From assembly GCA_964023275.1 (NCBI GenBank), contig OZ029917.1:24610505-24674504 (forward strand): a DNA stretch of 64,000 nucleotides, read 5' to 3'. This DNA is from Norana najaformis. Its lineage: Eukaryota > Annelida > Clitellata > Crassiclitellata > Hormogastridae. Positions 9,467 to 22,900 of the stretch are shown here, one piece after another; positions within the stretch are counted from its first letter, which is position 1, and each line of letters begins with the position of its first letter. The notes under the pieces are model-generated. The model ran no database searches. It was not told the DNA's origin and saw only the letters and a program-made list of their open reading frames with translations. The position numbers were made by a program, and so were the translations under genes.

Positions 9467-12400
9467 ATACCAAAAAAGATGGGTCAGCTGAAGATGCTGG
9501 GCTTGTGATTGGTGTTCGGGTTGCAAGTGAGGCTCATCAGAGTGATCGCAGATATGACGTCTGCCTTGGAGTTATAGTCCTGAAGAAGGAAACGCATATT
9601 CCTCTGCAAGTCGTTCGACAGGAAATATGCAGTCAGTTGCACTGTCCTCATGGTTCTTTCAGCTTCCTCACATTTCAGGGGTAAACCAAAACTTTTGAAG
9701 TCATAAAAATAAAAACCGTAGAAAGGTTAGATTGAACGTTAAAACAAGCAAAATTTGTCAGTGGACAATAATTTAAACAGCTATTAAGAAAGTAATATGA
9801 TACATAAAAATACATGGTGCTGAAGTGAAGGATCCTGAAGTACAAAAGAGCAGCAGCAGTCCAGTAACCTTTTACAAATATGTCGCTGCATTTCTAATTT
9901 CTTGGACACATGTAATGACCAGCAGTGTGCAACGTCCTCAGTGAGCAACAACCAATGCCAGCATGTCCATAATAGTTCACCACTTGAAAACGTCTAGTGT
10001 TGATAATCTTCTTCAGAGCTGTAGACAGTTCCAGGCAAACATGTCTGCTTCGTAGAAAATGTGTTTGCCAAATAATTTGTCCTCGGTGTGGCAGCCTTGC
10101 TGTAACACTGGCTGCTTTGAGATGGAAGGGTTGCCACTGATGTAACGAGAACAGTTCTGGCAGTCTTTGAAGAAACTGAGGAGCGAGAGTGAAGTAGTTA
10201 AGGTTTCCTGTTGGATTTTTGCAGTTTTGTACTCGGCAACGTATCCTCCAATTTGAGACCTTGCAGTTTTTATAGGGGTGTGTGAATATGTGTGTTACCT
10301 CTACTTTTTTAATTATGTTGGTTAAGAGTCTGGCTGCAACATTCTGAGCTGATGTGCCTAAACCAGTTAACCATTTCACAGGTAGCATAGCTTGAGATGA
10401 AATTCTTGGAACAGTATCCCATTTTCAGATGATGTGATAATCATTGTATCAGCAAGGCGCAGGTCATTTCGTAGGCATTAGTTTTACTAAAAGTTCCTTG
10501 AGCTTGAATTTGTGGTTCTATGCTTTTGGTCTGCTCCTTAATTTCTCCCTTAAAGGAAAGACTGTGCTTTTTTAAGGGAAGCTGCATGGAGACGCTTCTG
10601 ACCTCACAGCACAACACCATTAGTGAACAGAATTTCAACCACTGATCTGTCAGACAGAAAAAAAGGTTTTTAAGCTCATGTCAGGGGAAATTGGACAGTG
10701 TGGTCAGAATATGGTCCAGAATAAGAGTCCAGTATGGCAAGACTGCAGTGCAGCATTGTGGAAGTTCACAATTAAGAAATAACTAGATTGTTTTGAACTG
10801 TGGAATGAAGAGATTGGTGACCTGCTCCAGATGTCATGGAGATGCTTAACATTCTAAACTTCAAATGGTACACAAACAGAATATGAAAGAAGCAGCAGTT
10901 TCACATAATCACTTCGATCGGAAATTCGGTTTGTCTTTGGTCTCTTCTTGCATATACTTTGGCATTTCACCAGGCAGGCAAGCCACAGCATTTATCATTG
11001 ATTGCAGTGTAAAGAGCAAGAGTGAGGCATATGTAGGTGGCATTACTGTAGTTAACCCTGCTGCACATGAATGTTTTTAGTGGCTAGTGTAGCGGTCATG
11101 GCTGTGGAGAGGAAAGACATGACTGTTATCATTGTCTGCTTGACTTCCTTGCAGGTGGCCAGTCAACTTTGAGCAAGAGACCTTAATAAATCTGTCTCAG
11201 ATTACTCCTCCAGATGTCAGCTATGTCTGTATTCAGCGGTTCTATGGTTAGTTTTTGTCAACACCAAGTCTAACTGTTTTCCAGTAAAAACAATTGGAGT
11301 CAGGACTTGATAGTTTAAAAATAAAAACTGATTATTTAAAATCTGTACACATAATTATTGTCATAATTAAATGAAACCAAATCCTTGAACTGTTCCTTTG
11401 ATTCTATTCAGATATTTGCATAGGGAATGATTCACAGTTTGTAGAAACAACTTGTCAACAAAGTAGTGAACTAGTTCTCAAACTTTTAACAAGTTCTAAC
11501 TGAACTTTTCGAAGTTCACTCAACTTCAATGGCTAACGACAGTTTCAATCTCCACGCTTATAGTCGAGGTGCATCCGACTGGTAAGCAACAAACATAGCT
11601 TAACTCACTGCATAGAAAACACTTTTAATGGTCACATAGCTATTTGGCTAGCTATAAAATCACAGATTTCAACTTTCAACTCGGAGATTTTGAAGGAGTC
11701 CTTAGACGGACCACTCTCGTCAGCGTCCAATATAAAAATTGTTGAAAATCAGTTGTTTTTGCTTTTATAGCCTGCACGACTGTCATCTGCTGGAGTAATG
11801 GCATCTATTCAATTTCACTTATTAATGCAGCATAATCAGATTTGTTACTGCACCCATCATCCATAAATTAATGGCTGATGATCAAAATTTGCTTCGTCAT
11901 TAGCAGATCTGGTTACTTTTGGTTTTCACTTCTTTAGAGGTCCTTCGTTATCATACATCAAATCGTGTAAAGTTACATTAACTTTGGTTAACTAACTAAG
12001 CTTGCCATCAACTTTAAGCTAACCTATCACACTATATGCTGGCCTGCTTAACTTATACACTTATCACTAAAACTTAATCTATTAATGCACAACATACACA
12101 TAACCAATCTAGCTAAGCAAACACATAAATACTATATACATTAATCACAAGGCAAATGCAAATTCAATGAAGGATCACTACAGTATTTGCCTCACACATG
12201 TCTAGACTTGTTCAGGCAAGATTCAGATGTATAGGTTTAAGTGATATATATATATGTGTGTGTGTGTTTTGTCTGTATGATAAAGTTGATGATAGGCCGT
12301 CGATGTGATGATAGTTGATACAGAATAGAGAATTGAAATTTTGAGAAACTACGAACTTATGTGATAAATGACATTCTCGAAAGAAGAAACTCAGTACAAA

Positions 12401-13922
12401 TCAGAAAGAAAGAAACAAGAGTGATTTTTATGTAGAAGTACGTCATGCTATTTCATACAAAATATTATAAGTAGCGATTAATGCTGTGCAGTGCAGTCTG
12501 GTAGAAAAGGTAGTTACTGCATCATTTTATGTTGATGGCTCACTGTTGATTTATGTACTCATAATAAAAGGTTGTTCTGATATTGATTGCTTGTATCATG
12601 TCAACACTTCTGCCAAAGTATCCTACAGCATGAAGACAGTGACTCTGTTATTGTAGGCAGACCATATCCAAATGAGCAAATAACCAAAGCCATTCACCAT
12701 AAAAGTACAGTATGGTAACTCTTGCTCAGGATGAGCTGGGTATGTTTCTGAGAAGACGTGTTGGAGTGCTATATTAATCACATTACTTCATCTTGCAGTA
12801 CATTACAACAAGAATCTGAGGATGACTAGGGTGTGCAGACTGTGGAAGCAATAACCAAAATATCAGTGAGCAAGTGGGTTTTAAATGAACTTGTTATTAA
12901 ACATAGTTTAATAATAATTTGGTAAATAAACAAGGTAAAGAAGTATTGTGGGGTCAGAAATGTGACGTATATAGAGAGCATTGTTTTTTTTCTGCTATTT
13001 GCTACTACAAGGTAAGCCCAGAGTGGGTGTGGTCACAAATGACAATCGACCAATGGGATTCGTTTTTATTGACGTCACATGTCTCCTGAGTGACTTGCGG
13101 GAAGCAATAAATGAACAGGTTAATTCTTGTTAATTTTAAGACATTTTCTTTTACTTTAGCCTTTGCTAAGCAGACCGATTAGATCATGAATTCATAAATA
13201 TTTTTTTTGTAAAGTGTAAATGATTTTAGAACTAGTAATGTTTAATAACTTTACCTCTGTTACTCTGCCTATAGTTCATAACGTTTCCTGGTAACAAGTT
13301 TCATTGTGCATTTCTGAGCTATTTTAAGGAGCCAGTTTCATTTTTTCAGTTGTACTGTGCTGTATTATATCAGTAACTAATAATGACTGGAAGAAAAATA
13401 TTTGCAATTTTCTTTTTAATATTTCTGGTTTATTTTTGTGTCATATGTAATGTCTCTCACAGTTGTTTTCTAGACTCCAGACGTCTGTGATATGTTTCAT
13501 AGAAAATTTAGTTTAGCCTATGACTTCTCTAGTGCAAGAATCTAATGCACAAGCATTAAAGTAATGTAACTTCAAGTATGTTCATTTCCGGTCTCATCTA
13601 CTGAGACTTGAATCATGTCGATGGAAATTTGAAGGTGTTACTTCATCTACTTGTCTTGTAAGTAAATCGTTAAAGTTCTGTTTTAGATTTCGAATTTAAT
13701 CAACTACAGCTTCATCGATCGAAATGGCTGGCCTATCTCCACAAGCCAGGAGCCACTCCTGCTGATAGTAGATCTGCTGAAAGAATCTACTGTTCAAGTT
13801 CAGCTGCATGGTAGCATGTTGCCTGCTCTTCCAAGTTGCAGCCGTGATATCTGCAGAAAGGCAGAAATTCAAACTGGATGTCGACGGCCAATTTCAGCAC
13901 TAATGTACAGCAATCTTAATCA
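9467..13922 (+). other. N-terminal region of the TIR-SLOG protein: two units sharing a GWP motif
   Basis: Exons 1-4 encode two related units. The first reads SFSFLTFQGWPVNFEQE and the second TVCFIDRNGWPISTSQE. GWP falls at residues 72-74 and 128-130, each followed four residues later by QE, and each is preceded by a predicted beta strand and helix (LQVVRQEICSQL; NEQITKAI). The pattern suggests a tandem beta-grasp/ubiquitin-like or adaptor fold, but I cannot name the family. Introns between these exons hold no other recognised gene. Confidence 0.5.
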
Positions 13923-16900
13923 GTAAGGAATTTTGGTTTAGTGGGATTACCTAGAAGCTAATTGGTTATGTATAAAGTTGGATAAGCTTGGTTATTGGGT
14001 TTACCATTTGCCAAATGACTTACTAGTGGATTGGGGCATGAATGAGAATAAATATGGATTTGGGGTTAAAGAAACTAGTGGGTTAATGAAACTTACTTGT
14101 TTAGTTAAGGGTAATGTATTTGATATAACTAGTGATTGAAATGGTTCTGCTGTTCAACAATAATAACTTGTATAAGTTTGTTACAGTAATGCTTGGGTCA
14201 TCATACAACAGTTGCTGATAAATAAATCAGAAATGAAATGTCAATCGGTCTGAGAATTCTGTTTGATTAGGCCCTAGAAACAGCCTAAGGTGAAGCCAGT
14301 GATGAGTTGATCTGGATCTGACATCAGCTTAAGAACCAGTTTCACATTATTGATGATTGATGCTTCATATTTATGCAGTAGTGCTATATAAATACAGAAA
14401 TGATTTTCTAAACTATTCTGTACAATGAAGTGCATATGTATGCTAATTTTAAACGTTAACTGGTATGTTGTTGTTATTTATTGAGCAGGTTAACCCAGAG
14501 TCTGTCTTTCCAGCATGCAATCGACAAGGAGAGGCCAACCTCACCAGTTCCAGTAAAGCCTAAGGCTCAGCAGATTCTTATCAGCTACGTACGAGCAGAG
14601 GCTGCAGATCATGCAGTGCGTCTCAAGTCTTGCCTCATGAAGCTTGGTTACAGTGTCTATCTGGTTCGTTTGAACGGTACTATATTTCCACACAAACCTT
14701 TAAGGTCACCGCTTGTTCAAGTTCTCGTTCATTACTATTATCTTTTAAAATACTTCATTGGAAATCTTATTGCTAAGTAGAAATATCATTCACACAGGCT
14801 GTAAGGAAGGGTTTTCATTGTGTTTGTAGTCAGAAGCGGTTCAGAAGCTTTTAAAGTCATGTAGAATGGATAAAGGAATTCTTTACTTCTGTTGAGTAGT
14901 AATGCTGAGATATGGTTTTCAAATAATTAAACTTGTAAATTAAGTACTTCTGCTTATTACCAAAGGAATTACGTTTACCCAATTTTGGTGTTTCATATGA
15001 ATTCATGAGTTGTTGCTGCATGGATCAGCTGCCATATTGAAGTAGTCTAGCAACCAGTAGTCCCATATAGTGTATGCACATGTGAGAGCATGTGGCTCCT
15101 CTGCTCTCAGTGCATCAATCTTTGTACACCCTGTTGCTGTTTTTGTACTCCCGTAAGTTCGGCCTTGGTAGCTTGACCTTTTCTTGACTACTTTCAATTG
15201 CCACGCTTCATAAATTTATTTCTTTTTCACAGGCAGGTACTTCTGTTGCTCAAGAACTCTGTCTTATTGATTTTCTGATTAGTTTAATTTTAGGAAATCA
15301 ACTCAAATACAACTTAGAAAATTTCTTAGATACACACAGGTCAACAAACCGTTGCCTGTCTTTCCGTGTAGACAAAGACTGACTACAAAATATGCCTTAA
15401 CTAATGTATATACATATACATCAAGTGTACAGCTGCATACTGTTTTCAGCAGAGCATTATGTTGCACTGACTTAATGTGACACAACTTAATTAACATAAG
15501 TATGAAACAAGCGCATCAGACACAGGACCATTGCACAACTCGCATGCATCATTAGGTGGAATGGAAAATTGCATGGAAATTTTTGGCTTAAGTTGTGCAT
15601 TTGCAAATATGTTAACTTGAGGGCAGCAGTGGTGGAGAGGTTTGCATCTGTCATGTGGCTGCTTGGCCAGGACTACCGACGTCTTTGAATTTTTTGGGCA
15701 GTTACACCTAGAATTGTACTTGGTAGAATTGTAAGCTTGATGTGCTTGAACTATATATTTGGGATGGCTGTAGCCAGTGGGCGGTTTATTGTCTCATTGC
15801 CATCCTCCACCTTCAGTGGACTAGGGACTTTGAATGTGGAACCAGCCGTAAACAGCTGATTAGTCTTATTGGTCAGTGTACTATGTCTCCACATGACTGT
15901 TAGCTGAGATCTTCAGTGCTGGGAATATCATTTGAATATGAATGAAGATGACGTTCTTCCTGACTTCTAGCATCATGTACAGCAGAATTGTTTAAAGCTG
16001 CTGCTAGAAAGACCACTTGTTATTCCTGACTGACGTTATGCGCTGCTGTCAATGAAAGTTTAAATAGTACATGAGAAATTATTACTGCACTTGAACTTTG
16101 TTCTCAGCTATTTTTATTTGTGTTTTGTTTTTTACTTGAAAATAGCCTGTTTTTAACACAGTTGTTAAACTGGCTTGTTACCGATAAATAACAAAAGAAA
16201 CTATTATTATTAGTAGTATTAATATAAGTATTACTGTTACTTTTACTGAAGGATGTGCATGAAATAAAATCGGGAGTTGACTGGCAGGATGCACTAAATA
16301 GTGCAGTTAGTACTTGCAAAGTATTTGTGCCACTGGTTACACCACGTTATGGAGAAACTCAGTGGACAAACCGAGAGGTTAGTTGAAAGTCTGCTTACTT
16401 AACTTGGTTAGGTAAGGTAAAAAAACTGCACATTTATTATGCATCAAGATCAAACTAGTTGCAGAAGGTAAAGCTGGGTTTGAATTGGAATCATACTAAG
16501 TGTGCTAACCATATAGTTCATTAAAAGTTGCATGGTTTCACATTGATGCCACATCTCCAAGTGGTATACTGGTGCCAGTAATCACTTGTCGTAAAAGACT
16601 TGCTACCTACTATGGTATCTTTGACACTTCCAGGAAAATACAGAACTTTGCGTTTATGACTAGTGCTAAATTTGTTAAAATTGACTGACTATGGTTCAAA
16701 TGTGGAATGATTTGTATTACTTCTGAGAGTTTCATGAAGGGTGTTGGTTAAATATTTTATTACTCTTTGAATATTATATCTTGAATAGGTGAAGCTTGCC
16801 GATGTCCTTGCTAAGTTTATCCTGCCAGTCAGTTTCTTAAACCACTGGCCTCCAAAGTGCCTTGCTATCCAGTTTGCCACAACTCAGTACATTCCGTGGA

Positions 16901-19900
16901 AATCGGAAGAAACTATTCATAAAGGTGAATATTTTCTCTCCTTTCTTTCAAACTGAGTTCTTGGGGTTTCTGTTAGGCCATGCCCAAATGGTTTGGACAT
17001 TATGCTTAGAACTGGTACATAGACTTTTTACCTTTGAGCGATTATTGCTAAGGTACATCTGAGTGGAGTTGTTTATAAGCAGTAGTTTTTGGCTAGGTCT
17101 TGTGTAGGATGTCAGCAAATGTCGTCTATGATAAAACCCAAAATGAAGCAAGTGCCTAACTTACTTTCTGCCATACTAGAATATATTGAGACCCATTCAG
17201 ACTTACTGTGAACTTTTTTAGTTTTGGTTTTAGAAAATTGATTTCAAATATTTGTCAGGCATATTTCTTGCATATGCTTTTACCTCTTTTAGAGCTCTGT
17301 GATAGATTTGATTCGTAAGTTGTATTATTAAACTTAATTTTCCCAACATGCACCTCTTAGTCTGATGATGCTCAGTTCTCCATTTATCTGAAAAATTAAA
17401 CCCAGAGATGTAGAGGTTTCCAGATGGTAGTAGCTATCCTCTGCTATTGCATGGCATTATATTTTATGACCTTTTAATTACTGTGATCTGACAATTTCAG
17501 TGACACCATCTGACAATCATTTTATGCTTGTAAACTACTGTACTACAGATTTCAAAGCTGTTTTCTTGACAGCAAACTAAATTTCACAGTAATGCTGTGT
17601 ATAGTCTTGAATTTCTTCTATTGATCCCCAGCTAGCAATAATTTTACTAATTATTGTCTGACTGACGTCAAGTTCCTACTAATCTCATTCAGCATTATGC
17701 CCCACTGCTGCTTAATAGTGCAGCCGATGTATCAACAGCAATATAGGGTGATTATGTTGCTGAGATCTCTGCTTATAAAAGGTTTGAAAGCAATTGGATT
17801 ACTGCTGGCATACCCAAATTATACTTGCATACTTTTTAAACTTTACTGCTGGTGCAGATGACCTGTGGTAAACTTTAAAGTGTTTACTGTTTGCATGTGT
17901 CATTTGTATTCTGTTATCATTAACACTCATTCTTAAACTGTGCAGTTTTTACATCAGTTTATTTTATATCTTGATACAGTGTGGACCCATTGCCACAAAG
18001 TTGTCGGGGGGATAAGCCATCAAATCGGCATGTAAACCAGGCTGCATGTAAAATGAGATAGTGCTGAAATAACCTAAGATGTTCTCTAATACTCTAAAAT
18101 ATTCTCAAACTAAACCTATACAAAGTGCGGTAGGCCCTATCTACCATCACTTCAATTTTAAGAAAATTAAGTATATTTGAGATATAGTTTGTGATCTAAT
18201 TTTAACCTCTAAATGCCGCATCCCGGATATATCTGCGCCCCGCAGAAAATACCTGCACCACTGCGCCGGAATAATCTGACATAAACTTACTGACTCAGGC
18301 ATAGTGCTGCATCAAGTATTTCATGTTGTGCAGCATGTGTGTTATTACTACAGACTAGGTTATAGCTGTGTTTGGGCTACTTATTTTTTATGGGCAACTG
18401 TTGGTCTGGCAGCTCTAAGCAACAGCTCGGAGCAATAGCAAGAAAAGTCGGTGAGGCATAAACTTACTTGCAGTTTTTGAAAGTGATTCAGATAGTGACT
18501 GTAATCTTGATAGCGATGTAAGTGATAAATTCGATTACAAAGTGTGTGCACTGCACTAGAGGATAAAAACAGCAACTGTGATGAGGAAAATGATGATGGA
18601 ATGCTTGTACTGCATGATCCTTATCATGACAGTTAGTCGGATGCAGCTCTAGGCTTGGTATTGTCCCAACTTCATAGGGAAGCCTGCTTTCCTTCAAATA
18701 CCAGTGTTGTCCCCTTGGTTGTGTGACTGGTTTGTCTGCTGATGTCATCAGTTTCACAGCTGGACTTTTCTATGGTTGATATGTTTCACCAGTTCTTACC
18801 TGCCATCTTTTTGAAGAGCAGAACATACATTCATACCCAAACCTGTTGTCACATTCATGTATGCATTCTTGGATAGACGATGATGAACACAAGACAAGAT
18901 ATTGGGTTGGTGATGTTGATGGGTATCGTGTGGAAGCCAGCTGTTGAAATGTACTCGTCAATTGAAGCTCTGAATTCAACACCCATCTCCAGCTGTATGC
19001 CATGCAACAGATTTACCATACATTTGAATTTCTTTCATGTCACTGATAATACTAGTGAACCAGATAAGAATGACCTAAACCGCTACTGACTGTTCAAAAT
19101 CAGGCCACTGATTTGCCCAACTGTGTGAAATGTTTCAGACAGTATATGCTCCTAGTCCATTGTTGGCTAAAGTCTGTTGCTGTGAAAAGGGTGGCTACAC
19201 TTTCAACATTACTTTCCACTGAATCATGCAAGATTTTGCTCTGAGATGTTCCGTATTGCTGAGCAATCAGGATATGTATACAGATTCGGTATATACACTG
19301 GCAAAGATCCCAGAGACAGCTGTTTCTGTTGCTCTGCCAGTGGAATGCCAAAACTTTGGAGTTACTGAGAAAATAGTTGTCTATATCATCTTTCCCCTGC
19401 TTGATAGTGGCCATACAATGTTCATGGACAATTGGTATTCCAGTTGCCATTTATATCGTAACAGACAAAGGATGGCTTATGGAACAATACAGACATCCAG
19501 AACACCACTGGAGGTAAGCAGTGAAAAGCCTGAACTCCATGAAGTTGCTTCATGCTGTGTTGGGCCATTGTTGTGCTTGAAATTTCAGATAGGGAAGACA
19601 TTACGATGGTGACAACTTAACATGATGAAACAGTGGAGGTGGTGCCTCGTAGTCGAGGTTGTCCGTCAGTGAATCATGTCCAGCATGAACTGTTGTGCAC
19701 ACTTTGCTACAGCTGTATCATGTGTTCTGTGGATAGACAGGATCATATACCGGAACCATACTCGGCAGCATAAAATGCAATGAAATGGCACAAGAAACCC
19801 ATGTTCTACTTGTTGCAGATGACTGTGCTGAATGCATCATTATTTATCAGAAAAATGTGGAAGTTTAACAACTGCACAGTCTGAGCATGATGTTATTGCT

Positions 19901-22900
19901 GAAATGCTTTTTCCTGAAGATATTTACCAATGCACTGCAGTTTATTGTACCATGCATTAACAAACAGCAGGTTTAGTTATAAGTTTGGGGACATGATGCC
20001 GTTTTGTGTTATGCAGAATCACGGATAAACCGAAGTGCATAAACGCGAATACGCTGTATTTCTATTTGATGTTTATGGTTGTATACAAAGATCTTGTATC
20101 GTCAGTTGTGGTTCTCTGGGTATTTTATCAGAACAAGAAGAGGGTGTCAAGTCTGCTGATAACATTTGTGTCTGGGCAGAAAGTCACATAAGAAAGGTAG
20201 CAAAAGAAATCGCTGAACGAATTAAAGCAGCTTCAAAGACTATGAATAAAATGGCATCAAATGGTCAGCTGTGCAAACGGGTAAATGCCTTTTTTCTTTT
20301 CTGGAAATGGAAAACGGGAATATAGTTGTGAAAAAAGATCTTATATCATTATCAGTCTTGTTTCTCTGGGTATTTTTCCCAAACTGGAAAATTGTTGAAA
20401 GTATTTTTCATAATTTCTATGCATTTACAAAATACAATGTAAATTTTCTCTTGGTTTATAAATGAACTGAAATGTAGCTTGCATTGGAGCCTGTCCTATT
20501 ATTTTCCAATATATATATGTATGTTTTTGACTGAATTGAGCCTTGTGATTTAGTTACAAGTATATTTTTTGACTGATCCCTGTATCTAGTTATGAATTTC
20601 TGTAATTAACTTTATACATATCACTTCGTTTGTTCATTTCTTTGTGTGTTTATTACATTCATTAACTCATTCATTGTTTTTCAAGTATCTGAATCTTTTC
20701 TTTCCTATGCCTTTTCAATTATTATTGACTGATTGATGGAGGGATTGATTGATTCCTTTACTTTTCTGTTTTCTGACAGATTTCGACGTTACGTAGCTGT
20801 CCAGTTCCTCTTCCTGATGAACTTAACCAGTTGTTGAAGCATCGTGATGGGCAGCCTTTGGTGGTTATTAGTCTTCATCCTGCTGAAAATCGCTTTGTAA
20901 GTACATCAGCGGATACCTAAAAAATGTCCACTTTTCAAGGTTTTAGTGTAGCCATTTCCACAATACATTTGCACAGCTCAGCTTAACGTGGATAGCTGAA
21001 GAATCTTATTACTGTAAACCCGCTTTTTCCGCCCTATCCCATGAGCTGTGAGCGCATTTGCATCAGATTGAATGGGATGGTACATAATTTTTGCTGTGGT
21101 TGTACATTTTATTGTGTGGTGTAACAGCAGTGAGAATGTCGTTGTTTGTGTTTCTGTTTTTCTCCAGGGTCAGTATCTCAGTCGATTGTTGGAGGGGGAT
21201 GGCTTTGAAGTCTGGTTGTCGACTGAGGTTCTTAACTGCCGTGACAACATGACAGGCCTTTGCTCACAGCGCTCACTTGAAAAGTGTCCGACAGTTTGTC
21301 TCACAAATTCACAAGGTAGCACAGAAATTTATCTCTTAAGGTCTAATCATATCTGATGAAATTTACTCTGATTCAGTAAGTCTTTCTTATTATCAGGGTC
21401 TTGCATTCAGCAGTATCACAGTGTGAACATCTGAGGCACTCAAAGTAACAGCTTTTTAAATGTTCCTGACTGATGGTTTTATTTCCTTCTGGTCATTCAA
21501 TACCACAGTATATGACTGAAACCAGTTTACATGTAGCCAGTAAGCAAACAATAGGTACTGCATTATTGCTCTATAATGCCTTATACTTTAAATTCATCGG
21601 TTTTATATGCTGAGAGTGACATTCATAGTGTGGAGATTCAGAGTCTGCTGTTGCTTTAGTTACCGATTTACTGACTGCTTGTGTAACAAGTGTTTGAAAT
21701 GTGACACAGTATTTACAGTTAAGGCTGGCAAGGAGTCCAGCTGACCTGACAGTATTTTAGACTTCTGAATACAAGACATTTTCTAAGACCAAGACTAGCA
21801 CAAGAGGCCTTGCCATTTGCTAAATAACAAAATTTAGCCTTTTGTACCTCTTACTTTACGATGGCTTGATAGACATGTCTGCCCTATGGTAACAAGAATT
21901 TGGCATTACACTGCCTTCACATTCAGAGCAACTTGTTGCTAGTGGCAGAATGGTTTATCTGATACTGCGACCGAAAGCACATTATTCAGAAAAAACAACA
22001 CCACAGTTAGTATTTGGAATGCCAACAATACCGAAAACCCGAAGACCATTCTGAAGACCATATGGCCTTCCAAAAATAGAAAATTGTATTCTGAAGACCA
22101 TTTTCAAAGCCAATGATCATCATGTTGGACAGGTCATGGAGCAGTGCAACTTGCATCATTGGAAAGAGCAGCTCAGAGACTGTAAGTTCACCAAAAATGG
22201 TGATGGGGTCTCTTCTTGTTCATGCTATACTTTTATTTCATTTGTGGCAGTGTTTCCTGCATTCGCGAGTTTATAATGGCATCAATTTCATAGCATTACA
22301 TTGTGAAATAATCTCTATAATGGATCAATTTACTCAGATTTCAATCTCTTCATCTTTCTCAGTTCTTGAAGTTTTTTGGTAGATATCTATCACAGTGAAT
22401 CATTAACTTATATGAAGGAAAGATATCTATTATACATGTCAGTAATACAAAACGATATGTAACATATTTTCAGTTTATAAAACATCACTGCTGGAATCAT
22501 AAATTTGCACCATTTTACCACATTTAATTATCTTAGTTCTTTTGCAATCTTGTGTACTTTTTATTTATACATGTTTGATCTTCAATCAATAAGTCATAAG
22601 ATCTTCCTATTTTTGTCACTGGCACTTGAATTTTACATAAAATATGCTCTTTTGCCACCCAACAAAATCTTCTCTCTGTGGCCATTTGAATGCAGAAGCA
22701 GGACTGTGTGGATGCATGAAAATAACTTCCAAGTCATTGTGTTCATCTGACAGGGAACGAATTATACCACTCCACCAAAGACCGTCATCGTACAGGCATG
22801 CAACATAGTCACCGGGTTGAAATAAATTATTATCAGAACTTCCAACTGATAATTTGCTACACGTGAAGTGAGTCTGTTGTTTCGACGCCCAGATGACTTT

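Noticed and set aside
9894..10388. 164-codon minus-strand frame in the first intron of the TIR-SLOG gene
   Set aside because: Only AQNVAARLLTNIIKK faintly resembles the L2 RT block 'QNAAARL'. The rest matches nothing I know, and no splice context or start supports a gene, so it is not called.
13658..13686. A 29-nt intron (GTAAGT...TTTTAG) joining a short upstream frame to the exon at 13687
   Set aside because: It is too short for an animal intron and its phase does not match the previous exon. The 58-nt exon at 12657-12714 with acceptor at 13709 satisfies both phases.
18381..19003. Several minus-strand frames of 64-89 codons
   Set aside because: They are opposite-strand shadows of the decayed piggyBac transposase blocks.
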